A stretch of 64,000 bases of DNA from Aliarcobacter sp017996075. Lineage in GTDB: Bacteria > Campylobacterota > Campylobacteria > Campylobacterales > Arcobacteraceae. Below are positions 16,874 to 25,289 of the stretch, in pieces; positions within the stretch are counted from its first letter, which is position 1; the number at the start of each line of letters is the position of its first letter. The stretch lies in NCBI RefSeq assembly GCF_051062515.1, contig NZ_JAMXEK010000003.1; one strand, written 5' to 3'. Made by a program: the position numbers and the translations under genes. The notes under the pieces were generated by a model, which saw only the letters and a program-made list of their open reading frames with translations, searched no databases and had not been told where the DNA came from.

Positions 16874-16894
16874 ATAGGATAAAGTTTATCCTAT
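16874..16894. promoter_or_regulatory. 21-bp palindrome over the promoter of the hemerythrin/PAS gene
   Basis: A perfect inverted repeat of arms ATAGGATAAA and TTTATCCTAT around a single G covers the predicted -10 (TAAACT, minus strand, 16888-16883) and start site (about 16876) of the hemerythrin/PAS gene. Its position is that of a classical repressor operator. A leader hairpin is unlikely because there is no loop. The binding protein is unknown. Confidence 0.5.
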
Positions 16895-16910
16895 TTAAAA
16901 GTTTTGGCTA

Positions 16911-16924
16911 ATGATTTTAGTCAA
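16911..16924 (-). promoter_or_regulatory. Crp/Fnr-type site before the hemerythrin/PAS gene
   Basis: On the minus strand TTGAC-TAAA-ATCAT has the 5-4-5 layout of Crp/Fnr-family operators, with one mismatch in the second half. Its centre (16917.5) is 29.5 bp before the first base of the -10-like TAAACT (16888-16883). That is the same spacing as at napA and petA in this window and implies class II activation from -41.5. Confidence 0.5.
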
Positions 16925-16930
16925 GAGTAA

Positions 16931-17269
16931 ATAATACTCAAACAAGCATTAATAAATATTTTACTAAATGCAAAAGATGCTATAAAAAATAATAATATTG
17001 AGAATGGAGAAATATTTATAAGTTTAAAGAAAAATAAATCTTCAGTTGAAATTTTAATAGAAGATAATGGCGGTGGAATAGCTGATAAAAAAATTTTAAA
17101 ATCAATATTTGATTTATATTTTACTACAAAAAAAGAGTCGCATGGAACGGGAATTGGCTTGTATATGACAAAAATAATTATTGAACAAAATTTAGGTGGA
17201 AAAATTAAAGCAAAAAATCAAAATAATGGATTAAAATTTAAAATTAAATTACCAATACTAACTATTTAA
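16931..17269 (+). pseudogene. Remnant of a histidine kinase ATPase domain
   Basis: An open frame without any early start codon encodes about 112 residues that are clearly the C-terminal catalytic half of a histidine kinase. It shows an N-box (ALINILLNAKDAI), a G1 box (EDNGGGI), an F-box (FDLYFTTKK) and a G2 box (HGTGIGLYMTKII), then the terminal LPILTI before the stop. The frame is closed by TAA at 16928, and nothing upstream encodes a dimerisation or sensor domain. The 598-nt stretch 16854-17451 otherwise holds only the promoter region of the hemerythrin/PAS gene and the MCP leader. I read this as a decayed kinase gene whose 5' part was deleted. Confidence 0.8.
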
Positions 17270-17348
17270 ATTATAAAAAAATAATAATTAAATATAAAAA
17301 ACTCACAAAAAGAACACTTTTTTTATTTATAATCCGAAAATAATTAGA

Positions 17349-17354
17349 TATAAT
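17349..17354 (+). promoter_or_regulatory. Predicted -10 element upstream of the MCP gene
   Basis: A perfect TATAAT lies about 100 nt before the MCP start, within the A/T-rich leader after the kinase remnant. There is no convincing -35, as is usual for these bacteria. Confidence 0.4.
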
Positions 17355-17451
17355 ATTTATATCTATGAAATGACATTTTTAAACTACAAAAATGTTTTTA
17401 TTAAAATAGAATTAGAGTATTAATTAAAATATCAATCAAAAGGGTGTTTAT

Positions 17452-18687
17452 ATGTTTGGAGCAGTATCAAATAGGGATTTAGAAGAGATAGATAAATATT
17501 TTCAACAATTAATTGAATTTTTATCTTACGAAAAGAGTGAATTTGAATATGTAGAATCAACAGGTAACAAAAAAGTTGATGATATGTTTAAAAATTGGAA
17601 TCAACAAATAAAAAAGTTTGACAAAAGAACCAAAGATGATATGAGAGTTCTTGGAGAAATTGTTTTAACTGCTGATAAAGTTGAGCAAGGTATTTATAAA
17701 TGCCGTATTAAAGGCGATAGTGATAATCCAACTATCTCTACTTTAAGAAATACTCTAAATAAAATGCTAAATAGTATTGATGATGCAACTACAAGAATTT
17801 TAAGAGTTGTAAATAGTTATACAAATGATGATTTTACTGACTATATAAGAGTTGTTGATAATTATAAAGATGACATGAAACTTCTAATGGAAAGTATCAA
17901 TCTACTTGGAAAAGAGTTAGGAAACAGTGCAAAGAATAATTTTCAAAATGGAGAGACTTTAGAAAATAGTGCTTCAACTATGACAAGTTCTATGAATAAT
18001 CTTGCAGAAAAAGCAAATGAACAAGCTGCATCTCTAGAAGAGACAGCAGCAGCGCTTGAAGAGATTACAAGTATTACAAGAAATAACACTCAAAATGCTA
18101 CTAAAATGGCTACTTTGGGGCAAGTTGTAAAAAAATCTGTTCTTTCAGGTGAAGAGTTAGCTTCTAAAACAGCTTCTTCTATGGATGAGATAAATGAAAA
18201 AGTAAAAGCTATAAATAGTGCAATTACAGTAATTGACCAAATTGCATTTCAAACAAATATTTTAAGTTTAAATGCAGCAGTTGAAGCTGCAACTGCAGGA
18301 GAAGCAGGAAAAGGCTTTGCTGTTGTTGCTCAAGAGGTGAGAAATCTGGCAAATAGAAGTGCCGAAGCTGCTAAAGAGATAAAAAACTTAGTAGAAGAAG
18401 CGAACATAAAAACAAATGATGGAAAATTAATCTCATCTGATATGATAGAAGGTTATAAAGAACTAAATAAAAATATTTCTGAAACAATACATATAATAGA
18501 AGATGTATCAGCAGCATCAAAAGAGCAAATGCTTGGAATTGAACAGATAAATCAAACTGTAAATATGCTAGATAGAGTTACTCAAGAAAACGCTTTTGAA
18601 TCAAATCAGATAAAAGAGATATCTCAAAGTGTTTCTACATTGGCTTATGAATTATTAACAGATGCAAAAAGTAAAAAGTTTAACTAA
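17452..18687 (+). CDS. Soluble methyl-accepting chemotaxis protein (CetA-like)
   Basis: The 411-residue receptor has a C-terminal signalling domain with the highly conserved hairpin tip (IAFQTNILSLNAAVEAATAGEAGKGFAVVAQEVRNLA, about 263-300). Methylation-helix repeats lie on both sides (EQAASLEETAAALEEI, KEQMLGIEQINQTVNML). The first ~160 residues lack a membrane segment and resemble tandem HAMP-like helices (DKVEQGIYKCRIKG, VNSYTNDDFTDYIRVV). It is followed after 12 nt by a PAS protein. By analogy with the CetA/CetB pair of Campylobacter, the PAS partner would sense the redox state and this protein would signal to CheW/CheA. CetA is membrane-bound, whereas this homologue appears cytoplasmic. 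Confidence 0.87.
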   Translation: MFGAVSNRDLEEIDKYFQQLIEFLSYEKSEFEYVESTGNKKVDDMFKNWNQQIKKFDKRTKDDMRVLGEIVLTADKVEQGIYKCRIKGDSDNPTISTLRNTLNKMLNSIDDATTRILRVVNSYTNDDFTDYIRVVDNYKDDMKLLMESINLLGKELGNSAKNNFQNGETLENSASTMTSSMNNLAEKANEQAASLEETAAALEEITSITRNNTQNATKMATLGQVVKKSVLSGEELASKTASSMDEINEKVKAINSAITVIDQIAFQTNILSLNAAVEAATAGEAGKGFAVVAQEVRNLANRSAEAAKEIKNLVEEANIKTNDGKLISSDMIEGYKELNKNISETIHIIEDVSAASKEQMLGIEQINQTVNMLDRVTQENAFESNQIKEISQSVSTLAYELLTDAKSKKFN

Positions 18688-18699
18688 GAGGAAAATAAG

Positions 18700-19098
18700 A
18701 TGTCAAAAGAAACGGTACTAAATAAAAATGCATTTTTAGTAAGTGAAACAGATGCTAAAGGAATAATAAGATTTGCAAATGAAGATTTTTGTAATATTGC
18801 TGGTTATTCTCTTTCTGAAATGCTTGGAAAACCACATAATATGGTTCGACATAAAGATATGCCAAAGGCTGCATTTAAATCTTTGTGGGACACTGTTCAA
18901 AAAGGTGAGATTTGGACAGGATATGTAAAAAATGCAACAAAAGATGGTGGATATTATTGGGTTTTTGCAACTGTTTATCCATTTGAAAGTTGCGATGGTT
19001 CAAAAGGTTATCTGTCTTGTAGAAGAAAACCTTCTATCAAAGAGATAGAAAAAGCTGAAAAATTGTATGAAGAGATGAGAAGAAATGAAAGAAATTAA
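18700..19098 (+). CDS. PAS domain redox-taxis protein (CetB/Aer-like)
   Basis: The 132-residue protein is almost entirely one PAS domain of the Aer/CetB type: ETDAKGIIRFANEDFCNIAGYSLSEMLGKPHNMVRHKDMPKAAFKSLW, then GYVKNATKDGGYYWVFATVYP. Aer and CetB PAS domains bind FAD and report the redox state of the respiratory chain; the conserved NMVRHKDMP segment agrees with that family. It has no output domain of its own, so it must act through a partner, most simply the soluble MCP encoded 12 nt upstream. FAD binding is inferred from family, not seen. Confidence 0.85.
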   Translation: MSKETVLNKNAFLVSETDAKGIIRFANEDFCNIAGYSLSEMLGKPHNMVRHKDMPKAAFKSLWDTVQKGEIWTGYVKNATKDGGYYWVFATVYPFESCDGSKGYLSCRRKPSIKEIEKAEKLYEEMRRNERN

Positions 19099-19170
19099 AT
19101 GATAAACTAACTTATTTAAAATATTTCTTATAATATTTAATTATATATTAGATTACCAAAAGGCGCATGT

Positions 19171-20220
19171 ATGAATATAGAAAATATGAAAATCATTTCT
19201 ATTGATGATAATAAAACAAATCTGCTAATTATAGAGAGTTATGCAAAAATTCTTAAACTTAATATCTCTAGTTTTTTAAATCCTTTAGATGCTGTTGATG
19301 AGTTAGAAAAAAATGATTATGATTTGATTATTGTTGATTATATGATGCCTGAAATGAATGGAATTGAAGTTATACAAAAAGTAAGAGAAACAAATCAAAC
19401 TATTCCAATTATTATGCTAACTGCTGTTGGTGATGATATGGAACTTCAAATAAAAGCTTTGGAAGTTGGAGCAAATGATTTTTTAAATAAACCAATAAAT
19501 GCCCCAGCATTTAAAGCAAGAATAATAAATATGCTAAAACTTAGAAAATCTCAACTACTTATCGAAAATAAAGCACTATTACTTGAAGAAGAGGTAAAAA
19601 AAGCTACTTTAAGACTTAAAGAGTCAGAACACGAAGCTTTACAAATGCTAGGAAAAGCATCTGAGTATAAAGATCCTGAAACAAATGCTCACACAAAAAG
19701 AGTATCTCATTATTGTAAGCTTTTAGCAAATTCTTATGGTTTAAGTGAAGAGCTTCAAGACATAATTTTTTATGCATCAGCTTTTCATGATATTGGGAAA
19801 ATTGGTATTCCTGATTCTATTTTACTTAAGCCTGGAAAATTAACTGATGATGAATTTGCTATTATGAAACAACACGCTTCCATAGGTTATGAAATTTTAA
19901 AAGGCTCAAAAAGTAAATATTTAAAAGCAGGTGGAGTTATTGCATATAATCATCATGAAAAATATGATGGAACAGGCTATCCAAATAGACTTCAAGGTGA
20001 AAACATTCCTATTTTTGGGCGTATAACAGCTATTGTAGATGTGTTTGATGCGCTAACTTCATCAAGACCATACAAAAAAGCTTGGGAAATTGATGATGCG
20101 TTTAAACTACTTATAGATGAAAAAGGTAAACATTTTGATCCTATTTTAGTTGATATGTTTATTCAAAATAAAGAAGAGGTAATAACTATTTTTAATAGGT
20201 TTAAAGAAGAAGATTTATGA
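19171..20220 (+). CDS. Response regulator with HD-GYP phosphodiesterase domain
   Basis: This 349-residue protein has an N-terminal receiver (about 5-120; acidic pocket IDDN, phosphorylation Asp in VDYMMPEMNG, Thr in LTAVGDD, Lys in NKPIN). A short coiled linker and an HD-GYP domain follow (FHDIGKIGIPD, HHEKYDGTGYPNRLQGENIP), as in RpfG. HD-GYP domains hydrolyse cyclic di-GMP, and the metal-binding His/Asp and GYP motifs are intact. Its stop overlaps the start of the hybrid kinase by four bases (ATGA), so the two are co-translated. I infer that the kinase phosphorylates this regulator. Confidence 0.92.
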   Translation: MNIENMKIISIDDNKTNLLIIESYAKILKLNISSFLNPLDAVDELEKNDYDLIIVDYMMPEMNGIEVIQKVRETNQTIPIIMLTAVGDDMELQIKALEVGANDFLNKPINAPAFKARIINMLKLRKSQLLIENKALLLEEEVKKATLRLKESEHEALQMLGKASEYKDPETNAHTKRVSHYCKLLANSYGLSEELQDIIFYASAFHDIGKIGIPDSILLKPGKLTDDEFAIMKQHASIGYEILKGSKSKYLKAGGVIAYNHHEKYDGTGYPNRLQGENIPIFGRITAIVDVFDALTSSRPYKKAWEIDDAFKLLIDEKGKHFDPILVDMFIQNKEEVITIFNRFKEEDL

Positions 20221-23200
20221 AATTTTTAAGATTTATTTATAAAGTTATTATAAATCCGATTATTGGACCTATTGTTGTTGCTTCTACTGCTTTAATACTA
20301 TTAGCTATCTTTTATCTTCCATCTTTATCTTTAAATAACCAAAAAGAAAAAATAACTAGAGAATCTAAAGAGATAGTTCATCACTTAAAAACATTTAGAA
20401 GCTATTATAACGAATTTGTGGTATCCAAAGTAAAAAACTTACCAGATATAAAAGTTGATTATAATCATGAATATAGTTCAAATACTATACCTCTTCCAGC
20501 AACAACCATTCATAATATTAGTGAAAAATTATCACAAAAAGAGAATGTCAAAGTTAATTTTTTTAGTGATTATCCATTTCCAAATAGAGCAAATAGAGTT
20601 TTAGATGAATTTCAGAAAAATTCAATTCAATTTTTAAGAGAAAACCCAAATGAAATTTTTATAAAACAAGATATAGTTAATAATAAAGAGGTTATTCGTG
20701 TAGCATTCTCTGATACTATGGGTTCAAATAGTTGTTTGGCTTGTCATAATGGAAGAGCTGATAGTCCAAAAAAAGATTGGAAACTTGGTGATGTAAGAGG
20801 TGTTTTAGAAGTTGTTATGCCAATTCACGAGGAGTTTGTTTTAAGTTCAATTCACACGAGAAATATATTAATTTTCATGCTTTTAGTGATTTTATCTTTT
20901 ATAATTCACTATACTATTTTGTATCTACTTAAACAAAAAGAGACAAAAGAGCAAACAAAAAAACTTCAAAATGAAGTAGAAAAACAAACAAAAGATTTAA
21001 AAGATAGCAATAGGCTACTTTTGGAACATAAAAAAGCTGTTGATGCAAGTGCTATTGTCTCAAAAGCTGATTTAAATGGAAATATAACTTATATAAATAG
21101 TACTTTTTGTGAAATATCAGGTTATAGTAAAGAGGAATTAATTGGAAAACCTCATAGCATTGTTAGACATCCTGATAGCCCAAAAGAGTTATTTAAAGAA
21201 CTTTGGAGCACTATTAAAAATAAACAGGTATTTAAAGCAAATATAAAAAATAGGAAAAAAGATGGTTCAGATTATTTTGTATCAAGTACTATAGTTCCTA
21301 TTTTAGATAGTAATGGCGATATTATCGAGTATCTATCTTTAAGGTATGATATTTCAGAACTTGTAAAAGCTAAAGAGAAAGCTCAATTTGCGGAGCAAGT
21401 AAAATCAACATTTTTAGCAAATATGAGTCATGAAATAAGAACTCCTTTAAATGCAATTATTGGTTTTTCAGATATTTTATGTGAATCAAATTTGGATATA
21501 AAAGATAAAGAGAGTGCAAAAATAATTTCAAAAAGTGCAAAATCTTTGTTAAATATTATTAATGATGTTCTTGATATATCAAAAATAGAAAATGGTAAAT
21601 TAGAACTAGAATATCACACTTTTTCTTTGTTTGATTTAACAGAGAGTATTGTTGAGCTATTTTCTGTTAATGCAAAAGTAAAAAATATTAAATTTATATA
21701 TGAAGTTGATCCACACTTACCAGATTTGATAATAGGTGACTCTACAAGATTAAAACAAGTTATTTCAAATTTATTAAGTAATGCTATAAAATTTACTCCT
21801 AACTTTGGAAAAGTAACTTTTGATATTAAAGTTCTTTCAAATGATTTAGAAACTAAAAAATCTATTATCAGTTTCAAAATAAAAGATAGTGGTATTGGAA
21901 TGACTTCTGAACAATTAAAACTAATTTTTAAACCATTTACTCAAGCTGATAGTGGAATTAGTAGAAAATTTGGTGGAACTGGTTTAGGACTTGCTATTTG
22001 TTCAGATATTATAAAACAAATGGATTCCAAAATAGAAGTAAAAAGTATTTATGAAAAAGGTAGCGAATTCTCTTTTGAATTAGAGTTTGATACATTAAAG
22101 AAAGATAATGCAATTAATTTAAAGAGTAATGTAAATTTTGGTATTTATAGTGCAAATCCAAGTATTACCAAAATAAAAAATATTACAAAAAACTATCTTG
22201 AAAAGATAGGTAATGTTTTTGATTTTAGTGAAGATATTGATAAAAAAGCATCTTTATTGTTTTGTTTTGGGGGAGATGAATTAGCATCATTTTTACCAAT
22301 ATTTACAACAAAAAATCCTAATGGAAAAATTGTTTATGTTGGTGATAAAAGTAGATTAAGTCCTTTTACTTTGCTTATGATTGATTATATAATCGAACTA
22401 CCAATTTACGGTTCAAAAATATATAATATTTTAGCTCAAAACTCTAATTTACACTGTAATGTGGTAAATGCTTCAAAAAATGAAAAAGAGTTTACAGCAA
22501 ATGTTTTAGTTGCTGAAGATAACCCAAACAATCAAAAATTAATAGAGATATTACTTAAAAAAATTGGAATAACTCCTATAATTGTGTCAAATGGAAAATA
22601 TGCTGTTGAAGAGTATAAAAAACAATATTTTGATCTAATTTTAATGGATATAAATATGCCAATTTTAGATGGTATTTCAGCAATGAAACAAATAAAAATT
22701 TTAGAAAAAAATACAAACTCTAAAAAAACTCCGATTATTGCATTAACAGCGAACTCAATTGCTGGAGACAAAGAGAGATATTTACAAGAAGGTATGGATG
22801 GTTATTTATCAAAACCTATTGAGTTTGATAAACTTGTCTCTATTTTAAGAGATTTTCTTCAAAAGCAACCTTTAGAAGATAAACAAATTAAAAAGAATTT
22901 AAATATTTTAGAGACTACGAAAATATCAAAATTTAATAAACAAGATGCTATGAAACAACTATCTTTAGATGAAAGTACTGTTGATATGCTATTAGACAAT
23001 CTCTTTTTAACACTTGATAGTGATATAGAAAATTTACAAAAAGCGATTGATGATAAAAATAGTGATCACATTGTAAAATTTTCTCACTATACAAAAGGGG
23101 CTTGTTCATCTTTAGCGATGAATGAAGCTTCTTTAATTTTGGAAGATATTGAGAAAAAAGCTCTAAAAGGAGAAGTTGATTTTAATTTAGATGAATTAAA

Positions 23201-23234
23201 ATCAATACTTAAAGATATTCAAGACTCTTTATGA
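20217..23234 (+). CDS. Hybrid sensor histidine kinase with periplasmic haem motif, PAS, REC and Hpt
   Basis: The 1005-residue membrane kinase has these parts in order: TM1 (about 13-35); a periplasmic Tll0287/DUF3365-like sensor domain with a c-type haem motif CLACH at 173-177; TM2 (about 220-242); a coiled linker; a PAS domain (about 270-385, containing GKPHSIVRHPDSP); HisKA with His405 in MSHEIRTPLNAI; HATPase with NLLSNAIKF, DSGIGM and GGTGLGLAI; a degenerate receiver-like segment (about 645-755) without a clear Asp; a true REC with Asp811 in LILMDINMP; and an Hpt domain with His957 in FSHYTKGACSS. The covalent haem suggests sensing of redox potential, NO, CO or O2 in the periplasm. It overlaps the HD-GYP regulator gene by four bases. 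Confidence 0.92.
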   Translation: MKFLRFIYKVIINPIIGPIVVASTALILLAIFYLPSLSLNNQKEKITRESKEIVHHLKTFRSYYNEFVVSKVKNLPDIKVDYNHEYSSNTIPLPATTIHNISEKLSQKENVKVNFFSDYPFPNRANRVLDEFQKNSIQFLRENPNEIFIKQDIVNNKEVIRVAFSDTMGSNSCLACHNGRADSPKKDWKLGDVRGVLEVVMPIHEEFVLSSIHTRNILIFMLLVILSFIIHYTILYLLKQKETKEQTKKLQNEVEKQTKDLKDSNRLLLEHKKAVDASAIVSKADLNGNITYINSTFCEISGYSKEELIGKPHSIVRHPDSPKELFKELWSTIKNKQVFKANIKNRKKDGSDYFVSSTIVPILDSNGDIIEYLSLRYDISELVKAKEKAQFAEQVKSTFLANMSHEIRTPLNAIIGFSDILCESNLDIKDKESAKIISKSAKSLLNIINDVLDISKIENGKLELEYHTFSLFDLTESIVELFSVNAKVKNIKFIYEVDPHLPDLIIGDSTRLKQVISNLLSNAIKFTPNFGKVTFDIKVLSNDLETKKSIISFKIKDSGIGMTSEQLKLIFKPFTQADSGISRKFGGTGLGLAICSDIIKQMDSKIEVKSIYEKGSEFSFELEFDTLKKDNAINLKSNVNFGIYSANPSITKIKNITKNYLEKIGNVFDFSEDIDKKASLLFCFGGDELASFLPIFTTKNPNGKIVYVGDKSRLSPFTLLMIDYIIELPIYGSKIYNILAQNSNLHCNVVNASKNEKEFTANVLVAEDNPNNQKLIEILLKKIGITPIIVSNGKYAVEEYKKQYFDLILMDINMPILDGISAMKQIKILEKNTNSKKTPIIALTANSIAGDKERYLQEGMDGYLSKPIEFDKLVSILRDFLQKQPLEDKQIKKNLNILETTKISKFNKQDAMKQLSLDESTVDMLLDNLFLTLDSDIENLQKAIDDKNSDHIVKFSHYTKGACSSLAMNEASLILEDIEKKALKGEVDFNLDELKSILKDIQDSL

Positions 23235-23246
23235 GACAAAAAAAAT

Positions 23247-23275
23247 TAATTAGAAGTTTTAAAAACTTCTAATTA
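23247..23275. terminator. Bidirectional terminator between hybrid kinase and CoA-binding protein genes
   Basis: A near-perfect 29-base inverted repeat (TAATTAGAAGTTTT and its complement) fills the 43-nt gap between the convergent stops. It is flanked by A on the left and can end both transcripts. Confidence 0.7.
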
Positions 23276-23277
23276 GA

Positions 23278-23718
23278 CTACTCATAAATTTCTTTATGCT
23301 CTATTTTAGTACACTTATTTTGTACAACTTTTAATCCACTATCAAGAGCTTTTTGTGCAGCTTCATTGTTTGAAAGTCCTAGCTGAAACCAAACAGTTTT
23401 TATATTTTTCTCATTTTTTAAAACCAAAACTTCATCTACAACTTTTGCTATAGCATCAGGTTTTCTAAAAATATCTACAATATCAATATCAAAAGGTATT
23501 TCAGCCAAACTTCTGTAAACTTTTTCACCCAAAATCTCATCCTCTTTTGGATAAATTGGAACTATTTTAAAACCAACATTTTGCAAATACTGTGCAACTC
23601 TATAAGAAGCTTTTTCATTATCAGGAGAGAGTCCTACTATTGCAATAGTTTTTGTCTCTTCAAAAATTGCTTTTATTTCATCTTTATTTGAATTTACTGT
23701 TGGAAATTCACACTCCAT
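23278..23718 (-). CDS. CoA-binding domain protein (YccU-like)
   Basis: The 146-residue cytoplasmic protein is a single Rossmann-type CoA-binding domain. It has IAIVGLSPDNEKASYRVAQYL, IVPIYPKEDEILGEKVYRSLAEIP, DIVDIFRKPDAI and VWFQLGLSNNEAAQKALDSGLKVVQNKC. The family resembles the CoA-binding part of succinyl-CoA synthetase alpha but lacks the ligase domains; its physiological role is not established. It is the last gene of the Rrf2-DHH-CoA-binding operon on the minus strand, 10 nt after the DHH gene. Confidence 0.88.
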   Translation of the reverse strand: MECEFPTVNSNKDEIKAIFEETKTIAIVGLSPDNEKASYRVAQYLQNVGFKIVPIYPKEDEILGEKVYRSLAEIPFDIDIVDIFRKPDAIAKVVDEVLVLKNEKNIKTVWFQLGLSNNEAAQKALDSGLKVVQNKCTKIEHKEIYE

Positions 23719-23728
23719 TTTATTCTCC

Positions 23729-24772
23729 TTATTTTAGATTGTTTAACTTATTTTGAATATAAGCTCTTACTTCTTGCAAGTTTATAGTTTCTATAAAATC
23801 ATCAAACTTACAACCACTTGCATTTACATGCCCGCCACCATTTCCTAATTTTGAAGCTAATTGTGAAACATCAAGTTTACCATCTGCTCTAAAAGATGCA
23901 TTTCCTTTTCTGCCTACATCTATAAAAAAATCATAATCACTATTTGCTCTTAAAAAACTATTTGCAGGAATTGAAATAGCTCCAAGACAATATGTCATAA
24001 GACCTTTTTGACCATTATAATATACTGTTAAATCATCTTTTATCTTATCCAATGATTTAACTAAATATGAAGCACTTAAATTATCCAAAGTATCATCAAA
24101 TCCATCTTTTAGAAACTCTTTTTTCAAGCTATGGACACTATTATCCAAAACAATAGGAGCATTTTCAAGAGATAAAAATCCTATAGAATTTTTTAGTAAA
24201 TAAAATTTAAAATCTCTATCAAGAGAGTTAAAAAGTATAGAGTTTATCTCTCTTGCTTTTGTAACCATTGACATTAAAACTTTTCCAAATTCAAAATTCT
24301 CTTTTTCATTTTCAAGCCAAATATCTACAGCATTTACAGTATCAACCCACTCTTTATAATCATTCAAAGGTGCTTTAAACTCTTTTAAAAGATAATCAAA
24401 AACGATTTTTGTAGCACATCTTTTATCATCTAGAAAATACCAATCATATTTTGCGGCACTTACCTTTCCAGTTATGTGATGATCCAAAAGTTGTAAAGTT
24501 ATATCAAAACCACTATCTTTTAAAGATTTTATCTCTTTATCAAGCTCATCGCTTTCTTGTTGATTTAAATTTAAATCACTAATAAGAAGTAGTAATTTTT
24601 CATCTTGATAGTTTTTTATTTCTGTAATAACCAGTTTTAGAGCTTGCTTTACTTCTAAACCGTAGTTTGCATTGTAAAAATGTTTTTTAGGAAATACCTC
24701 ATTTGTCAAAAATTGACAAGCATATCCGTCTAAATCTGTGTGAGAAATATGAAAAAGTCTTATATTATTCAT
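23729..24772 (-). CDS. DHH family phosphoesterase (NrnB-like)
   Basis: The 347-residue protein belongs to the DHH/DHHA1 superfamily of metal-dependent phosphoesterases. It shows ISHTDLDGYACQFL (metal ligands), LISDLNLNQQESDEL, LDHHITG (the DHH motif) and the C-terminal DHHA1 motif GNGGGHVNASGCKF. Relatives degrade short oligonucleotides (nano-RNA), pAp or cyclic dinucleotides; the HTDLDG form is closest to NrnB-like enzymes. Its start overlaps the end of the Rrf2 regulator gene by eight bases, so they are co-translated. Which substrate it uses is not readable. Confidence 0.88.
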   Translation of the reverse strand: MNNIRLFHISHTDLDGYACQFLTNEVFPKKHFYNANYGLEVKQALKLVITEIKNYQDEKLLLLISDLNLNQQESDELDKEIKSLKDSGFDITLQLLDHHITGKVSAAKYDWYFLDDKRCATKIVFDYLLKEFKAPLNDYKEWVDTVNAVDIWLENEKENFEFGKVLMSMVTKAREINSILFNSLDRDFKFYLLKNSIGFLSLENAPIVLDNSVHSLKKEFLKDGFDDTLDNLSASYLVKSLDKIKDDLTVYYNGQKGLMTYCLGAISIPANSFLRANSDYDFFIDVGRKGNASFRADGKLDVSQLASKLGNGGGHVNASGCKFDDFIETINLQEVRAYIQNKLNNLK

Positions 24773-25169
24773 GTTCTATATCTTTCAATGTTAATTTTGC
24801 TAAAAGGTCATTTACTTTGAATTGTAGATTATTTAAAAGTGGCCAAATAGTACAAAGCTTTGCTTTATTATTTGGGCAAGAACTTATTGCATCTGAACAT
24901 TCAAAAACCATAGGATTTTTCTCTTCAGCAGCCACAACAATTTCTAAAATTGTAAGCTCGTCTATTGGTTTGTTTAAAACAAAACCACCATTTACACCTC
25001 TGTGTGATATTACTAAATTTGCTTTTGCTAAATTTTGCATAATTTTTGCTAAAAATGATTTTGAAATTTGTAACTCTTTTGATAGAATATCCACATTTAT
25101 AGGTTCTTTCTGCTTTGATATAGATATCAAAGATAGCAATGCATATTCACTCTTTTTTGTTAATAACAT
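24765..25169 (-). CDS. Rrf2 family transcription regulator with three clustered cysteines
   Basis: The 134-residue protein has the N-terminal winged helix of Rrf2 regulators (LLTKKSEYALLSLISIS, LSKELQISKSFLAKIMQNLAKANLV, SHRGVNGGFVLNKP). Its sensory loop has three cysteines spaced FECSDAISSCPNNKAKLC, as in the [2Fe-2S]/[4Fe-4S] regulators IscR, NsrR and RsrR. It therefore probably senses Fe-S status, iron or nitric oxide. It opens the operon with the DHH phosphoesterase and the CoA-binding protein. No isc/suf genes are nearby, so its regulon is unknown. Confidence 0.9.
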   Translation of the reverse strand: MLLTKKSEYALLSLISISKQKEPINVDILSKELQISKSFLAKIMQNLAKANLVISHRGVNGGFVLNKPIDELTILEIVVAAEEKNPMVFECSDAISSCPNNKAKLCTIWPLLNNLQFKVNDLLAKLTLKDIEHE

Positions 25170-25236
25170 TTTTTATCCAATATAAAATTTTATTTATATT
25201 GTACAAAAGTTCTGATTAATTTTAAGTTGCCCATAA

Positions 25237-25271
25237 AAAAAGGGATTATGGAAAAACCATAATCCCTTTTT
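25237..25271 (-). terminator. Terminator of rpsO
   Basis: AAAAAGGGATTATGG (25237-25251) and its complement (25257-25271) form a 15-bp perfect stem with a five-base loop. On the minus strand it is followed by a T run, and it lies just past the rpsO stop. Confidence 0.88.
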
Positions 25272-25289
25272 AAAGCTTAAAGTCTAAAA

